DNA from: Oceanobacter sp. 1_MG-2023
Lineage (GTDB): Bacteria > Pseudomonadota > Gammaproteobacteria > Pseudomonadales > Oceanobacteraceae
Assembly (NCBI RefSeq): GCF_030689025.1
Contig: NZ_JAUYWA010000008.1
Location: 62,001-126,000, forward strand
Direction of reading: 5' to 3'
Length of the DNA stretch: 64,000 nucleotides
Position numbers and translations under genes: made by a program. The notes below the pieces were generated by a model that had not been told where the DNA came from, did not search any database, and saw only the letters and a list, made by a program, of their open reading frames with translations. How positions within the stretch are numbered: position 1 is the first letter of the stretch; every line of letters starts with the position of its first letter. This document shows, piece by piece, positions 27,111 through 36,289 of this stretch.

Positions 27111-27477
27111 CAATTTACATCAAAAAATAAAAGCAATATTCTCAGAACACTTGGCAAGACACAGTGAGATAGAATGCCTCTGTCTGTCTACACTCGATGG
27201 CTTTCCTGTTATCAACATTCTCAAAAATGGCATATCATTTGAAGCCGATACCATGGCTGCAGCCTCCAGCACCCTTTACTCCGTCAGTAATGCAGTTGCA
27301 CGCCAAATTTTATCCAAGCCGTTTCAGACAGCATTCATTGAGTCTGACAATGGAAATATCATATTTACATCCTTAACGATCCAGGAAAATGATTATATAT
27401 TGACAGCTTCTGCAACAGACAGCATGAACATTGGCCAATTGAGAGCAATTATAAAACGAATTGAAATCAGAGAGTAA
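27097..27477 (+). CDS. Roadblock/LC7 domain protein (first)
   Basis: A 126-aa single-domain protein with the profilin-like Roadblock pattern: [17 protein letters not shown] as the first strands, then the central helix [19 protein letters not shown] and ending strands [17 protein letters not shown] and [10 protein letters not shown]. Roadblock proteins dimerise and act as GTPase regulators (MglB is a GAP for MglA). The 14-nt overlap with the GTPase gene argues for a direct partnership. Two tandem ATGs make the exact start uncertain by one codon. Confidence 0.82.
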   Translation: MMISDNLHQKIKAIFSEHLARHSEIECLCLSTLDGFPVINILKNGISFEADTMAAASSTLYSVSNAVARQILSKPFQTAFIESDNGNIIFTSLTIQENDYILTASATDSMNIGQLRAIIKRIEIRE

Positions 27478-27537
27478 CAATCCCATATAAAATATTTTAG
27501 AGCACCACACATCATAAAATACGATAAGGAGATCCAT

Positions 27538-27900
27538 ATGTTAACGATCAGTGATACCGTCAACGGCATGGCAAATATTGACGGTGCAATGGGAGCTGCC
27601 GTAGTCGATTACACATCAGGCATGCTATTGGGCAGTGCCGGCAGTGGCGTCGACCTGGAATTGGCTGCCGCAGGCAACAGTGAAGTAGTCAAAGCCAAGT
27701 TAAAAGTGATGGCCAGCCTGGGGGTCCAAGGAAGAATTGAAGATATTCTGATCACGCTGGAGAGCCAGTTACATATTATTTGCCCCAGCATCAGCAACGA
27801 AGGGCTGTTCCTCTACCTGGTACTGAACAAAAGTACCTCCAACCTGGCACTTGCTCGCCGCAAGGTGCATGACCTGGAAAAGCAACTGCAACGTATCTGA
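27538..27900 (+). CDS. Roadblock/LC7 domain protein (second)
   Basis: A 120-aa protein behind an ideal ribosome site (AAGGAGATCC). [21 protein letters not shown] gives the first strands (cited by its core [12 protein letters not shown]), the helix is [19 protein letters not shown], and the last strands are [17 protein letters not shown] and [12 protein letters not shown]. It is more divergent than its neighbour and ends in a basic amphipathic helix ([18 protein letters not shown]). It is the last gene of the module; a 60-nt gap separates it from the first Roadblock gene. Confidence 0.8.
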   Translation: MLTISDTVNGMANIDGAMGAAVVDYTSGMLLGSAGSGVDLELAAAGNSEVVKAKLKVMASLGVQGRIEDILITLESQLHIICPSISNEGLFLYLVLNKSTSNLALARRKVHDLEKQLQRI

Positions 27901-27934
27901 CCATACCGGTACCGTAGTCATACGGTAATCCGTC

Positions 27935-27970
27935 TCTGGCGCAGCCCTTGAACGAGACCGCTGCGCCAGA
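27935..27970. terminator. Hairpin after the GTPase/Roadblock module
   Basis: The 11-bp arms TCTGGCGCAGC and GCTGCGCCAGA enclose a 14-nt loop. It lies 35 nt after the last Roadblock gene and about 30 nt from the end of the convergent DUF3817 gene. No U-run is present, so terminator function is tentative. Confidence 0.5.
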
Positions 27971-28001
27971 TCATATCCGAATCACCCCCTGTTGCTGCAG
28001 G

Positions 28002-28289
28002 CTAGGAAGCAGCTACCGGGCGCACCGCTTGTTTACGTAAAAAGAGTTCAACCGGAATAAAAGCAAAGGGGATCAAAGAAGCCAGCAACACCAGCACCCA
28101 AACACCAACTGACCACTGTTGCTTATTGACTACCAGCAGCGAGCAGACCATGTACAGCATAAACAACACGCCGTGTGTCATCCCTAACAGAGAGACATAA
28201 TCACGTGAAATCAGCCCCAGAGTGACACTCAAGATTACCAGATACGACAATCCTTCCAGCAAGCTGACCGTACGAAAAAAAGACAACAT
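28002..28289 (-). CDS. DUF3817 small membrane protein
   Basis: A 95-aa protein with about three hydrophobic helices: VSLLEGLSYLVILSVTLGL, LLGMTHGVLFMLYMVCSLLVV, and VGVWVLVLLASLIPFAFIPVE. The LEGLSYL and GxxHGVLF patterns are typical of DUF3817. Function is unknown. It is convergent with the Roadblock module and not part of it. Confidence 0.88.
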   Translation of the reverse strand: MLSFFRTVSLLEGLSYLVILSVTLGLISRDYVSLLGMTHGVLFMLYMVCSLLVVNKQQWSVGVWVLVLLASLIPFAFIPVELFLRKQAVRPVAAS

Positions 28290-28527
28290 AACAACACCTT
28301 ATAATGTAATGCGCCCATGCTCTTTGGTTCGCCGGAAAATTTCAACCTCTGAATGGATACGATCCGCCAACGTCGTTCTCGCAGCCTTGTGAATCCATGG
28401 GATCGCTCCGCTTTTCAGCGAATAGGCCAAGGGCATTTCTGGTCGCCGAAGCGCAGATTTTTACACCATTTTGACGTAGAATTTCGACCTTTAATGCCAA
28501 CCTATTCTTTGAGTACACCCATTCCCC

Positions 28528-30153
28528 ATGATACGACTGTCCAATATCCAGCTTCCCCTAGATCACGATGATGCGGCTTTGGAAGACGCCATATTATCGC
28601 TGTTGAATATACCGGCAGAGCAGTTACTTGGGTTTCAGATCTTTCGTCGTGGCTACGATGCCCGCAAAAAAACCAGAATCCGCCTGATCTATACACTGGA
28701 TGTAGACGTACAAAACGAAACCGGGCTACTGGCAACCTTCGCCGATCACCAACAGGTCAAAGCGACACCTGATCTGGACTATCACCCGGTTGCCCAGGCA
28801 CCGGCGTCTCTGGATGAACGGCCTGTCATTATCGGCTTTGGCCCTGCCGGGTTACTCGCCGGCCTGGTGTTGGCACAAATGGGTTACAAGCCACTGATTC
28901 TGGAACGTGGCAAAGAAGTCCGCGAACGTACCAAGGATACGTTCGGTTTTTGGCGCAAGCGGGAGTTGAATACCGAATCCAACGTCCAGTTTGGTGAAGG
29001 AGGTGCCGGGACATTTTCAGATGGCAAACTTTATAGCCAGGTCAAAGACCCCAAACAGTACAGCCGCAAGGTACTGCAAGAATTTGTTGCTGCCGGAGCA
29101 CCAGAAGAAATCCTCTACGTCAGCAAGCCTCATATCGGCACTTTCCGGCTGGTCTCCATGGTTGAGCAAATGCGCGCCAGCATCCTTGAGCTCGGCGGCG
29201 AAATACGTTTCAGCGCCCGGGTGGATGACCTGCACATTGACGACGGCCAGGTAACGGGCGTTACATTGGCCAGTGGTGAGCGGATCAATGCCCGCCATAT
29301 TGCCCTTGCCGTTGGCCATAGCGCCCGTGATACCTTTGAAATGCTGCTGAATCGGGGGGTGTATATCGAAGCCAAACCCTTCTCTGTAGGATTTCGCATC
29401 GAGCACGAACAATCCGTCATCGACAAGGCCCGCTTTGGTCCGAACGCAGGTAACCCGATTCTTGGCGCTGCCGATTACAAACTGGTACACCATTGCAAGA
29501 ACGGCCGCTCAGTCTACAGCTTTTGTATGTGCCCTGGTGGCACCGTTGTCGCCGCCACATCGGAAGAAAACCGTGTCGTTACCAATGGCATGAGCCAGTA
29601 TTCCCGTAACGAGCGTAATGCCAACAGTGCCGTCGTCGTCGGCATCGATCCTTCTGATTATCCTGGCGGCCCACTGGCGGGAATCGAGTTCCAGCGACAA
29701 CTGGAAAGCCATGCCTATGTCATGGGCGGCAGTAACTACGATGCTCCCGCACAAACCGTTGGCGCGTTTTTGCGCGGCGAAAAACCGGCCCGACTCGGTA
29801 CCGTACAACCCTCTTTCAAACCAGGCATCAAGCTGACGGATTTATCCGAAGCGTTACCGGACTTCTGCATCGATGCAATCCGCGAAGCCATTCCGGAATT
29901 CAACAAGAAAATCAAAGGGTTTTCATTCGATGGCGCCCTGCTTACCGGAGTAGAAACCCGAACGTCCGCTCCCATCAGCATCAAGCGCGATAACGAGACA
30001 TTACAAAGCATCAATACTCAGGGATTGTTCCCAACTGGAGAAGGGGCAGGCTATGCCGGTGGTATTATGTCAGCCGCTATCGACGGTATTAAAGTTGCTG
30101 AAGCCATGGCCCTCAGCATCAATCAGGCGCAAGCAGTACCCACTAAAAACTAA
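28528..30153 (+). CDS. COG2509-type FAD-dependent dehydrogenase
   Basis: A 541-aa flavoprotein. After an N-terminal domain of about 95 residues (YDARKKTRIRLIYTLDVDV) a dinucleotide fold starts with VIIGFGPAGLLAGLVLAQMG at residues 100-119. The family blocks ESNVQFGEGGAGTFSDGKLY, GGTVVAATSEENRVVTNGMS and the C-terminal GLFPTGEGAGYAGGIMSAA are present. Proteins of this type are uncharacterised oxidoreductases found widely in bacteria. It is a single gene preceded by about 240 nt of noncoding DNA. Confidence 0.9.
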   Translation: MIRLSNIQLPLDHDDAALEDAILSLLNIPAEQLLGFQIFRRGYDARKKTRIRLIYTLDVDVQNETGLLATFADHQQVKATPDLDYHPVAQAPASLDERPVIIGFGPAGLLAGLVLAQMGYKPLILERGKEVRERTKDTFGFWRKRELNTESNVQFGEGGAGTFSDGKLYSQVKDPKQYSRKVLQEFVAAGAPEEILYVSKPHIGTFRLVSMVEQMRASILELGGEIRFSARVDDLHIDDGQVTGVTLASGERINARHIALAVGHSARDTFEMLLNRGVYIEAKPFSVGFRIEHEQSVIDKARFGPNAGNPILGAADYKLVHHCKNGRSVYSFCMCPGGTVVAATSEENRVVTNGMSQYSRNERNANSAVVVGIDPSDYPGGPLAGIEFQRQLESHAYVMGGSNYDAPAQTVGAFLRGEKPARLGTVQPSFKPGIKLTDLSEALPDFCIDAIREAIPEFNKKIKGFSFDGALLTGVETRTSAPISIKRDNETLQSINTQGLFPTGEGAGYAGGIMSAAIDGIKVAEAMALSINQAQAVPTKN

Positions 30154-30276
30154 CATGCGTTAGCAATCATATCAGAGGCCAGAAACAGGATATTTTATCT
30201 GTTCCGGCCCCCTGCTGTTGGTCATTTTCCCTGCTATGATATGCCTCCTTCCTATACTCCCCGCAGGATATTGTTC

Positions 30277-30702
30277 ATGGCTACTCTGATGCAAATTCCG
30301 TTGGCATCTGCCGAAAAAGAACTGGCGCTCAACGGCGTCTGTAGTTATCACATTGAAGGTGAAACCCTCTACCTGGATGTTGCCGAGGTGGCCAGCCGCC
30401 GCAGTGCCGACAGCGTCAGCGGTGGATTGGTACTGGAAATATGGGCCCTGGAATCGGATTATCGCGGCGGTGATTTCTCCGGTTACCTGATTGCCAGCCA
30501 ACCACTGGGAAGTCTCGACGGGCAACATTGTTTTCGCAATTGCTCTGCCTCCTTGCCAATGCAAATGCCAACCGAAGGGATCTGGACCATCGTACTGATG
30601 TTGCGTGAATCCATGCCTGAAGGTCTGGTCACTCGTGACTATATTAATTTTGCCCAGCAAGTACTGGCAGAATGCAAAATGACGCTGAGTTTGTGCAGCT
30701 GA
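30277..30702 (+). CDS. Hypothetical protein
   Basis: A 141-aa protein starting at the ATG at 30277 behind AGGA at 8 nt; a longer frame from 30241 lacks a ribosome site. It has no clear signal peptide or helix and is predicted to be beta-rich (YHIEGETLYLDVAEVASRRS, GGLVLEIWALESDYRGG), with a Cys pair in HCFRNCSA. I recognise no family. Its neighbours give no hint. Confidence 0.65.
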   Translation: MATLMQIPLASAEKELALNGVCSYHIEGETLYLDVAEVASRRSADSVSGGLVLEIWALESDYRGGDFSGYLIASQPLGSLDGQHCFRNCSASLPMQMPTEGIWTIVLMLRESMPEGLVTRDYINFAQQVLAECKMTLSLCS

Positions 30703-31085
30703 TTTGAAATTTGAAGATCTACGCTCCCGGGAGCCACTCCCGGGACTGCATTACCAGGCGGATTCACCGAACCCCACTCGACATCGCCACTAACACCACG
30801 ATCCAAACACCACGATCTATATGTATCGCAGCCTGCTGCCGACTGCCCAGTCAGGATAACGGTGGGATCTGTTCGTACTGCCGTTCGTACTGCCTATTGA
30901 TATGGTCTGCGCCACCCTGTTGTGGCATTCACAAAAAGACACAAAGCTGATCACAAAATAAAACATACAAACATTTTTGTTGTACTACAATTTAACAATT
31001 ACTGACCTAAAGTAAGCCACGCCAGCGCTCATTGGCACGTTCACTCCGGTCAAGGCATCTATTAATATACTGTGAATATGACCCT
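30703..31085. other. 383-nt intergenic region with hairpin and small duplications
   Basis: A strong hairpin (TCCCGGGAG-CCA-CTCCCGGGA, 30725-30745) lies 23 nt after the preceding stop. GTTCGTACTGCC is duplicated in tandem (30871-30894), and CACCACGATC recurs near 30795-30815. The right third is AT-rich and probably holds the promoter of the next gene. No ORF is credible. Confidence 0.7.
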
Positions 31086-31859
31086 ATGAAATATCTGGCT
31101 TCTTCTGCTTTAACACTCTCCTTGCTTTTCCCGCTGTGTTCACACGCAGCCGATTTAACCCTATCTGAAGCAGAATACCTGACCGGAAGCCTGTGTATGC
31201 TATCGCAACGTATGGCCAAGGATTATATGGCTATTGGTGCGGGTATCCGCCCCGATGAAGCGATGAAAGATCTGGATGAAAGCATTGCCACCTTTGAAGC
31301 CCGCTATCAATCACTGATGGAATATTCCGAGAACAACGCTGCTGGCAAATCCATTCAGGCGATTGGTAATGTCTGGGAGCACTACCGCAGTGCCATCATT
31401 ACCCCGCCAAATCAGGCCAACGCTACCGCCATCATTCAGGAAAGTGAAGAATTGCTGGTTATTTGTGACAAGGCTGTGGCGACCATCGCCCGTCAATCCA
31501 ACTCACCGATTGCTCATTTGATTGAAGTATCAGAACACGGCACCACCCTGACACAAAAAATTGCCAAGTATTATTTTGCCCTGTACTGGAACGTCGATGG
31601 TAAAAACCTGAAGCAGGATTTTGATCAGTCGGTCAAAGAATTTGATGATTCCCTTAACTCCCTGACCGACTCAAATGCCAATACATCGGAGATCTCTACA
31701 GCGTTAGCCAAGGTGAAATCGCAATGGAAATTCTCCAATTCCGGCTTCAAGCTGGATGAACAGGGCCATTTTGTTCCGACCGTGATTTCCGTCACCAGTG
31801 AGTCCATCTTTAACAAGATGTCCGCAGTCGCCATCATGTATGAACAGCTGGCGGACTAG
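31086..31859 (+). CDS. Secreted PilJ-N (type IV pilus methyl-accepting N-terminal) domain protein
   Basis: A 257-aa protein: signal peptide (to about residue 22, PLCSHAADL), then two PilJ_N-like helical domains. The first carries YLTGSLCMLSQRMAKDYMAIGAG, shown by its core AGSLRMLSQRMAK-type pattern; the second begins VSEHGTTLTQKIAKYYFALYW. In PilJ/NarX-type sensors this domain is the periplasmic input; here no transmembrane or signalling domain follows, so it is a free periplasmic protein. The ATG at 31086 was chosen over 31032 because it puts the signal peptide first. Confidence 0.78.
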   Translation: MKYLASSALTLSLLFPLCSHAADLTLSEAEYLTGSLCMLSQRMAKDYMAIGAGIRPDEAMKDLDESIATFEARYQSLMEYSENNAAGKSIQAIGNVWEHYRSAIITPPNQANATAIIQESEELLVICDKAVATIARQSNSPIAHLIEVSEHGTTLTQKIAKYYFALYWNVDGKNLKQDFDQSVKEFDDSLNSLTDSNANTSEISTALAKVKSQWKFSNSGFKLDEQGHFVPTVISVTSESIFNKMSAVAIMYEQLAD

Positions 31860-31907
31860 CAGACCCAACAGATACACCAGAAACAAGAAAACAGCCTGTC
31901 TATGCAG

Positions 31908-32777
31908 CTACCAGTGATCTGGCAAACCGCGCGTTTGAATCAGCGCGGCCAGATCCATGGTCAGGGCAATCGCCACGTGCACCGCCACTCCTCCCCAGAT
32001 CGAGCGTGACATCAAGGCCAGGATGCCCAGAAAAAAACCGAATAAAATAGCGCCCAACGACTCTGGCCAGAGCTTCGGAAAATGCAGCATCAAGTAAGGC
32101 AAGCACATCACCGCTACCGACAGGCTACCAAACTGACGCCGCAACCCATTCACCAAATAGCCACGAAAAAAGAACTCCACCGCCACAAACTGCGTAATAT
32201 AAATCAGCTCCCAGGACAGCAAATCCAGGCCGCTACGATGCGCCTGCTGGTAAAAAGGATAATGCCTGGAAAAGTCATCCCCAAAACTGGCGATCACAGC
32301 AAACCCCATAATCGGTAACGCCAGAAACAGATAACCAGGCCAGTGCTTGTGTACCTCACCCCATTGCCAGCCATACTGTCCCAATCGCTGTTTGAATAGC
32401 CACTTGATGGTCAGCATCGGTATCACGATAAAACCAACAAGGTGGATGCCTCCCCACCAGCAATAGCCATACAGCGACCGATATTGGCTGCGCATAAAAT
32501 CGTTGATCCAGCGCCCGTCAGCCGACCAGCCAGCATCCAGCCAACGGATCAAGGCTTCCAGATTCGAACTGTATTTACCGTAATGCACCAAGGTCAGACA
32601 CAGACAGGCAATGCCCACGACCATCCAGACCCGATGCCGTTCGTACTGATGATCAGACAAGGTATACGCTGCTTTTTCCGCCCTCACCTCATCATCAATA
32701 CAGTCCAGCTGTTGCCACACAAAACCCGGTGTTAACCAGCGCCATACCGTCACGGAGTACCCCTTATTAAACGGCAT
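31908..32777 (-). CDS. CPBP-family intramembrane metalloprotease homologue
   Basis: A 289-aa multi-helix membrane protein. The CPBP motif 1 appears as VEFFFRGYL, with one Glu and the Arg of EExxxR; the first Glu is Val. Motif 2 appears as YLMLHFPKLWPE, and a distal conserved His lies in VAVHVAIALTMD. The family includes CAAX prenyl proteases and bacteriocin-processing or immunity proteins. About 90 N-terminal residues are extra. It is a stand-alone gene, convergent with the PilJ-N gene. Confidence 0.85.
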   Translation of the reverse strand: MPFNKGYSVTVWRWLTPGFVWQQLDCIDDEVRAEKAAYTLSDHQYERHRVWMVVGIACLCLTLVHYGKYSSNLEALIRWLDAGWSADGRWINDFMRSQYRSLYGYCWWGGIHLVGFIVIPMLTIKWLFKQRLGQYGWQWGEVHKHWPGYLFLALPIMGFAVIASFGDDFSRHYPFYQQAHRSGLDLLSWELIYITQFVAVEFFFRGYLVNGLRRQFGSLSVAVMCLPYLMLHFPKLWPESLGAILFGFFLGILALMSRSIWGGVAVHVAIALTMDLAALIQTRGLPDHW

Positions 32778-32831
32778 ATAAATATGCCTCAGGCAGTGAT
32801 CATACAGAACAGGCAGCTGGCATTCGCCGGG

Positions 32832-34178
32832 CTAACGCATTTCGAACATCTCCTGATGGAATTGGTCCCTGGGCATACCGGCAGCACTCAGATCACGCTT
32901 GAGTTGCTGACCAAATACCGATGGGCCACAGAACCAGACACTCGCCTGCCGCCACGTCGGCAGCTCCGCCATGATCTGCGCGGTGGTCAGACGCTGGTGC
33001 TGGCCAGACAAGACCAGATGTAATGTAACACCAGCCTGATCAGCAGCAGCTTGCAGCTGCTCGAGAGCGTCACTATTGATTTCGGCCACCGCATAATACA
33101 GGTCAATCTGCTGTGAACCGGGCTGCTGCTGTAATTGCTGCATGCGGGCAATAAAAGGCGTGATACCAATCCCCCCACCAATCCAGATCTGATGCGTAGC
33201 GCTATCCTCAAAATTGAAACAACCATACGGCCCCTGCACCGAGACCGCCGTACCGGGAGCAAGCTCATCCAGCATACGGGCCGTGTAATCTCCCAACGCT
33301 TTACTGATAAACACCAACACCGGAGCCGCCGGATTCCAGGCCGATGCAATGGTGAAAGGATGAGGTTCTTCATCAGCGCAGGTTTTCAAAAAGGCAAACT
33401 GCCCCGCTTGATGACCCGGCCAGCCACGCTCAGGACGAATACGGGTAGCTATCGACTGCATCTCCGGATAACGAGTCACTTCCTCCACCTGGCCAGCCAC
33501 CGTGCGGCTTTTGCCGACCCGGCCTGCCAGAATCCACAAGGCAGCGGCCGTTCCTGCCAACATCAACACAGCCAGTAACCAGCCAATCGGTTGTGACCAG
33601 TAATCGAACTCCACCAATACCACCGCATGAAAAACCAGAGCCAGATACGCTACCGCAATCAGGGTGTGCGTTTTTTTGAACCAGTGATAGGGAAAGCGCT
33701 TGATCAACGCCAGCACCATCAACAACGCCGCACCATAAAACGCCCATTCGCCAACATCCTTGGCCAGACTGCGCACACTACGGAATATTCCTTCAATCAG
33801 CCCGTACACCTGTTCCGGTTTTGGCCCGCGCTCCGGTCGTTCCAGCCAGCCCCAGCCCACCATCCATTTGGTTCCCTTGGCAAACCACCAATGCAAGACT
33901 GAGGCGACCAATGCCGTGATACCCAGCCACTTGTGTAGCCGATACATCTTGTCCAGGCCATTCAGGTGGACTTCCAGCCAAGCAGAACGGGCGGCCAGTA
34001 TCATGGCCAGGCTCATAACGGTAATCGCGATAACGCCGCTGTACTGGTTAAATACATGGCGAAAGGAAAAATAGGTAAAAGGATCAGGCAGCAGAGTATC
34101 GGCTAACAACCACAACAGGGTCGTGGTCAATAGCAAGCCGATATACAGGCGTGTAGCGGATTTCATAGAGGTTTCCAT
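32832..34178 (-). CDS. Ferric-reductase-like transmembrane oxidoreductase with FAD/NAD domain
   Basis: A 448-aa protein. The N-terminal half has about six hydrophobic helices with paired histidines for haem (KWLGITALVASVLHWWFAKG; KTHTLIAVAYLALVFHAVV). The C-terminal half is a ferredoxin-reductase fold: HPFTIASA for FAD, VQGPYGCF, WIGGGIGITPF for NAD(P), and WFCGPSVFG near the end. It should pass electrons from NAD(P)H across the membrane. A second ATG at 34166 has a comparable ribosome site. The substrate is unknown. Confidence 0.9.
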   Translation of the reverse strand: METSMKSATRLYIGLLLTTTLLWLLADTLLPDPFTYFSFRHVFNQYSGVIAITVMSLAMILAARSAWLEVHLNGLDKMYRLHKWLGITALVASVLHWWFAKGTKWMVGWGWLERPERGPKPEQVYGLIEGIFRSVRSLAKDVGEWAFYGAALLMVLALIKRFPYHWFKKTHTLIAVAYLALVFHAVVLVEFDYWSQPIGWLLAVLMLAGTAAALWILAGRVGKSRTVAGQVEEVTRYPEMQSIATRIRPERGWPGHQAGQFAFLKTCADEEPHPFTIASAWNPAAPVLVFISKALGDYTARMLDELAPGTAVSVQGPYGCFNFEDSATHQIWIGGGIGITPFIARMQQLQQQPGSQQIDLYYAVAEINSDALEQLQAAADQAGVTLHLVLSGQHQRLTTAQIMAELPTWRQASVWFCGPSVFGQQLKRDLSAAGMPRDQFHQEMFEMR

Positions 34179-34405
34179 ACTCAGTCAATTCAGATCAACA
34201 TGTACAGCGGGTTGATAACCAGCTTATGTCTATCGGTGAATTCTGTACGAACAAAGGTTAATAAAGCGTTAACAAAACTCTGAAAGTCAGAAATTAACGG
34301 CCCAAACTTAAACCTCTTGAGTACAACTGGAAACCACTTTGACTAAAAACATACCACTGGCGACTCAATCAACCTGACCAGCCACCAGCCACCAGCCTAA
34401 AAAGG

Positions 34406-35071
34406 CTAGTCAACCGCCTCGGAGCGTCGTAAGACTTCCTGTATCACCCGAGTCAATGCGGCCTCTGGCTGACCGCCAGACACCAGATAGCTACTATTAA
34501 AAATCATCGCCGGCACCGAACTGATGCCCTGTTGCTGCCAATATTGCTCCGCATCCAGCACGTCTTCAGCATACTGATTACTTTCCAGCACGCTACGCGC
34601 AGCTTCAGCATCCAACCCCACCTGTTGGGCCAGATCACACAACAATTCAATATCGTCCGGATTCTGGTTATGGCTGAAATACGCCAGCAGCAAGGCTTTT
34701 TTTAGCGCCAGCTGAGCATCACCAGCTTGCAACCCAGCCCAGTGTAATAACCGATGCGCCTTGAAAGTATTGTATTTTTTACTGTCGTCCCGAAAATCAA
34801 ATACAAAACCAACCTCCGCCCCACGAGCAGTAATCTGCGCCTGATTGTCGGCTACCTGTGCGGCAGAAAGACCATATTTTTTTGATAAATATGGCCCGAC
34901 ATACTCACCTTCACTGCCCATGCCCGGCGTCAATTCAAAAGGATGAAAACGAATCGAAACATCCACGTCATCATCCAATGCTTCCAACGCCCGCTCCAGG
35001 CTGGCAAGACCAATGGCACACCAGGGACATACCACATCGGACACAAAATCGATCACTAAAGACTGAGACAT
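34406..35071 (-). CDS. FrnE-like DsbA family oxidoreductase
   Basis: A 221-aa thioredoxin-fold protein with the CPWC active site at residues 15-18, an inserted helical domain, and the cis-Pro loop GISSVPAMIF. No signal peptide is present, so it is cytoplasmic. FrnE-type proteins (DSBA-like, COG2761) act in disulfide or polyketide chemistry and in stress tolerance. It is monocistronic with a good AAGGAG ribosome site. Confidence 0.92.
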   Translation of the reverse strand: MSQSLVIDFVSDVVCPWCAIGLASLERALEALDDDVDVSIRFHPFELTPGMGSEGEYVGPYLSKKYGLSAAQVADNQAQITARGAEVGFVFDFRDDSKKYNTFKAHRLLHWAGLQAGDAQLALKKALLLAYFSHNQNPDDIELLCDLAQQVGLDAEAARSVLESNQYAEDVLDAEQYWQQQGISSVPAMIFNSSYLVSGGQPEAALTRVIQEVLRRSEAVD

Positions 35072-35115
35072 AACAACTCCTTTATTGGAAACGGTACTTT
35101 ACCAGCCAGCGCCAA

Positions 35116-35148
35116 CTAGCCCACTTACTAGCCCACTTACTAGCCCAC
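35116..35148. repeat. 12-bp tandem repeat overlapping a stop codon
   Basis: CTAGCCCACTTA occurs 2.75 times. On the minus strand each unit reads TAAGTGGGCTAG, and the gene at 35140 stops at the TAG of the first copy, so the extra copies add further in-frame stops. Confidence 0.92.
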
Positions 35149-36261
35149 AGGATACAAGATACGATCCTGATAACCGGTCAGGATTTCCATGGTACCGGCC
35201 CAATGTGCATCAAACTGACTGTCTCCGCTGTCGATCACCAGCGGTCGGCCTGCCAACGCGGTGATTTTGGTTTTGGTCGATACCAGCAGGATATTGTCAC
35301 GACCGATACGCGTCAGCACCGTGCGGCTGAACTGCTGATTGCCACGGCCAATAATATGCCCCTGTCCTCCCATCACGCTCAACACCGCCTGACGTTGCGG
35401 GTAAACATCCAGCAGTGCCAGAATACCCTGCTCATTCAGGTCACGACCGATCAGCTGACCATCAAGCACGGCGTCTACGCCCAGCAATGTACCGTCCAGC
35501 CCCATCTCTGCCAGAATCCCCTGGGTGGTTTTGCCTGAGCCGATCAGATACAAACAGCCATCGTCCATTTCCTGCTGTACCGTGGCCGCGATATCCGCCA
35601 GAACCAGTGCTTCCTGCTCCACGCCTCCCTGTTTGACCGCCTGGATAAAATGTCCGGCCATTGGCACTCGCATATCACCATAATGTCGTGCCCGTACCTC
35701 ACCCTGTCGAAAGGCGTCTTCATCCAGGTCCCGTACTTCCGCTTCACGGATATCCACCAGCCCGCCGTTCACCAGCTGGCAAATCACCTCTGCACTGGCC
35801 ACCGGTGTAATGCCGTATACCCCGGAGTGGATCTTGACCCCGGCGGGAATACCCAGCACTGGCAACTGATCAGCCACCACGCTACAAATATCTCTGGCGG
35901 TACCATCTCCGCCAGCAAACAACAGGACATCGAGAGCTTCATCCAGCATTAGTCGCGCCGCGCTCAGAGTATCGTCACGAGTGCTCTGACGGCCGTCAGT
36001 TGACGGCAGATCCAGCAGCGAACAAGTCAGCCCGGCTTGTGCCAGCCAGGTCGCTCCCATATCCCCAGGGCAGCTGACAAACTGGCACTGATCCTTCAGC
36101 GGAGCCAGTCGCTGCAGAGTCTGCAACGTCCGTAATCCGGCCTTTTTTTCAGCCCCCAATGCCAGCGCCTGGGCAATAGTCTCCGCACCATCACTGCCTT
36201 TCAGACCCACCGACCCACCGATTCCAGCCAATGGATTGACAATCAAGCCCAGTCGAATCAT
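35140..36261 (-). CDS. COG3199-type ATP-NAD kinase family protein
   Basis: A 373-aa protein with the NAD/diacylglycerol-kinase-like GGDGT motif at residues 117-121 (LLFAGGDGTARD) and an N-terminal IVNPLAGIGGSVGLKG block. The family (COG3199, AcoX-like) is predicted to bind nucleotide and phosphorylate NAD-like or small polyol substrates; the substrate here is unknown. It ends within a 12-bp tandem repeat and lies 28 nt downstream of nothing obvious on its strand other than the phospholipase gene, which precedes in the same direction beyond its own start. Confidence 0.85.
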   Translation of the reverse strand: MIRLGLIVNPLAGIGGSVGLKGSDGAETIAQALALGAEKKAGLRTLQTLQRLAPLKDQCQFVSCPGDMGATWLAQAGLTCSLLDLPSTDGRQSTRDDTLSAARLMLDEALDVLLFAGGDGTARDICSVVADQLPVLGIPAGVKIHSGVYGITPVASAEVICQLVNGGLVDIREAEVRDLDEDAFRQGEVRARHYGDMRVPMAGHFIQAVKQGGVEQEALVLADIAATVQQEMDDGCLYLIGSGKTTQGILAEMGLDGTLLGVDAVLDGQLIGRDLNEQGILALLDVYPQRQAVLSVMGGQGHIIGRGNQQFSRTVLTRIGRDNILLVSTKTKITALAGRPLVIDSGDSQFDAHWAGTMEILTGYQDRILYPVG

Positions 36262-36289
36262 ATCGTTCCCGTTGCGGTAAAAGTCATGA

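Noticed and set aside
32987-33373. Long antisense and alternate-frame ORFs within the ferric-reductase-like, macroglobulin and pbpC genes
   Set aside because: They are shadows of highly biased codon use in the real frames, with no start signals or domains.
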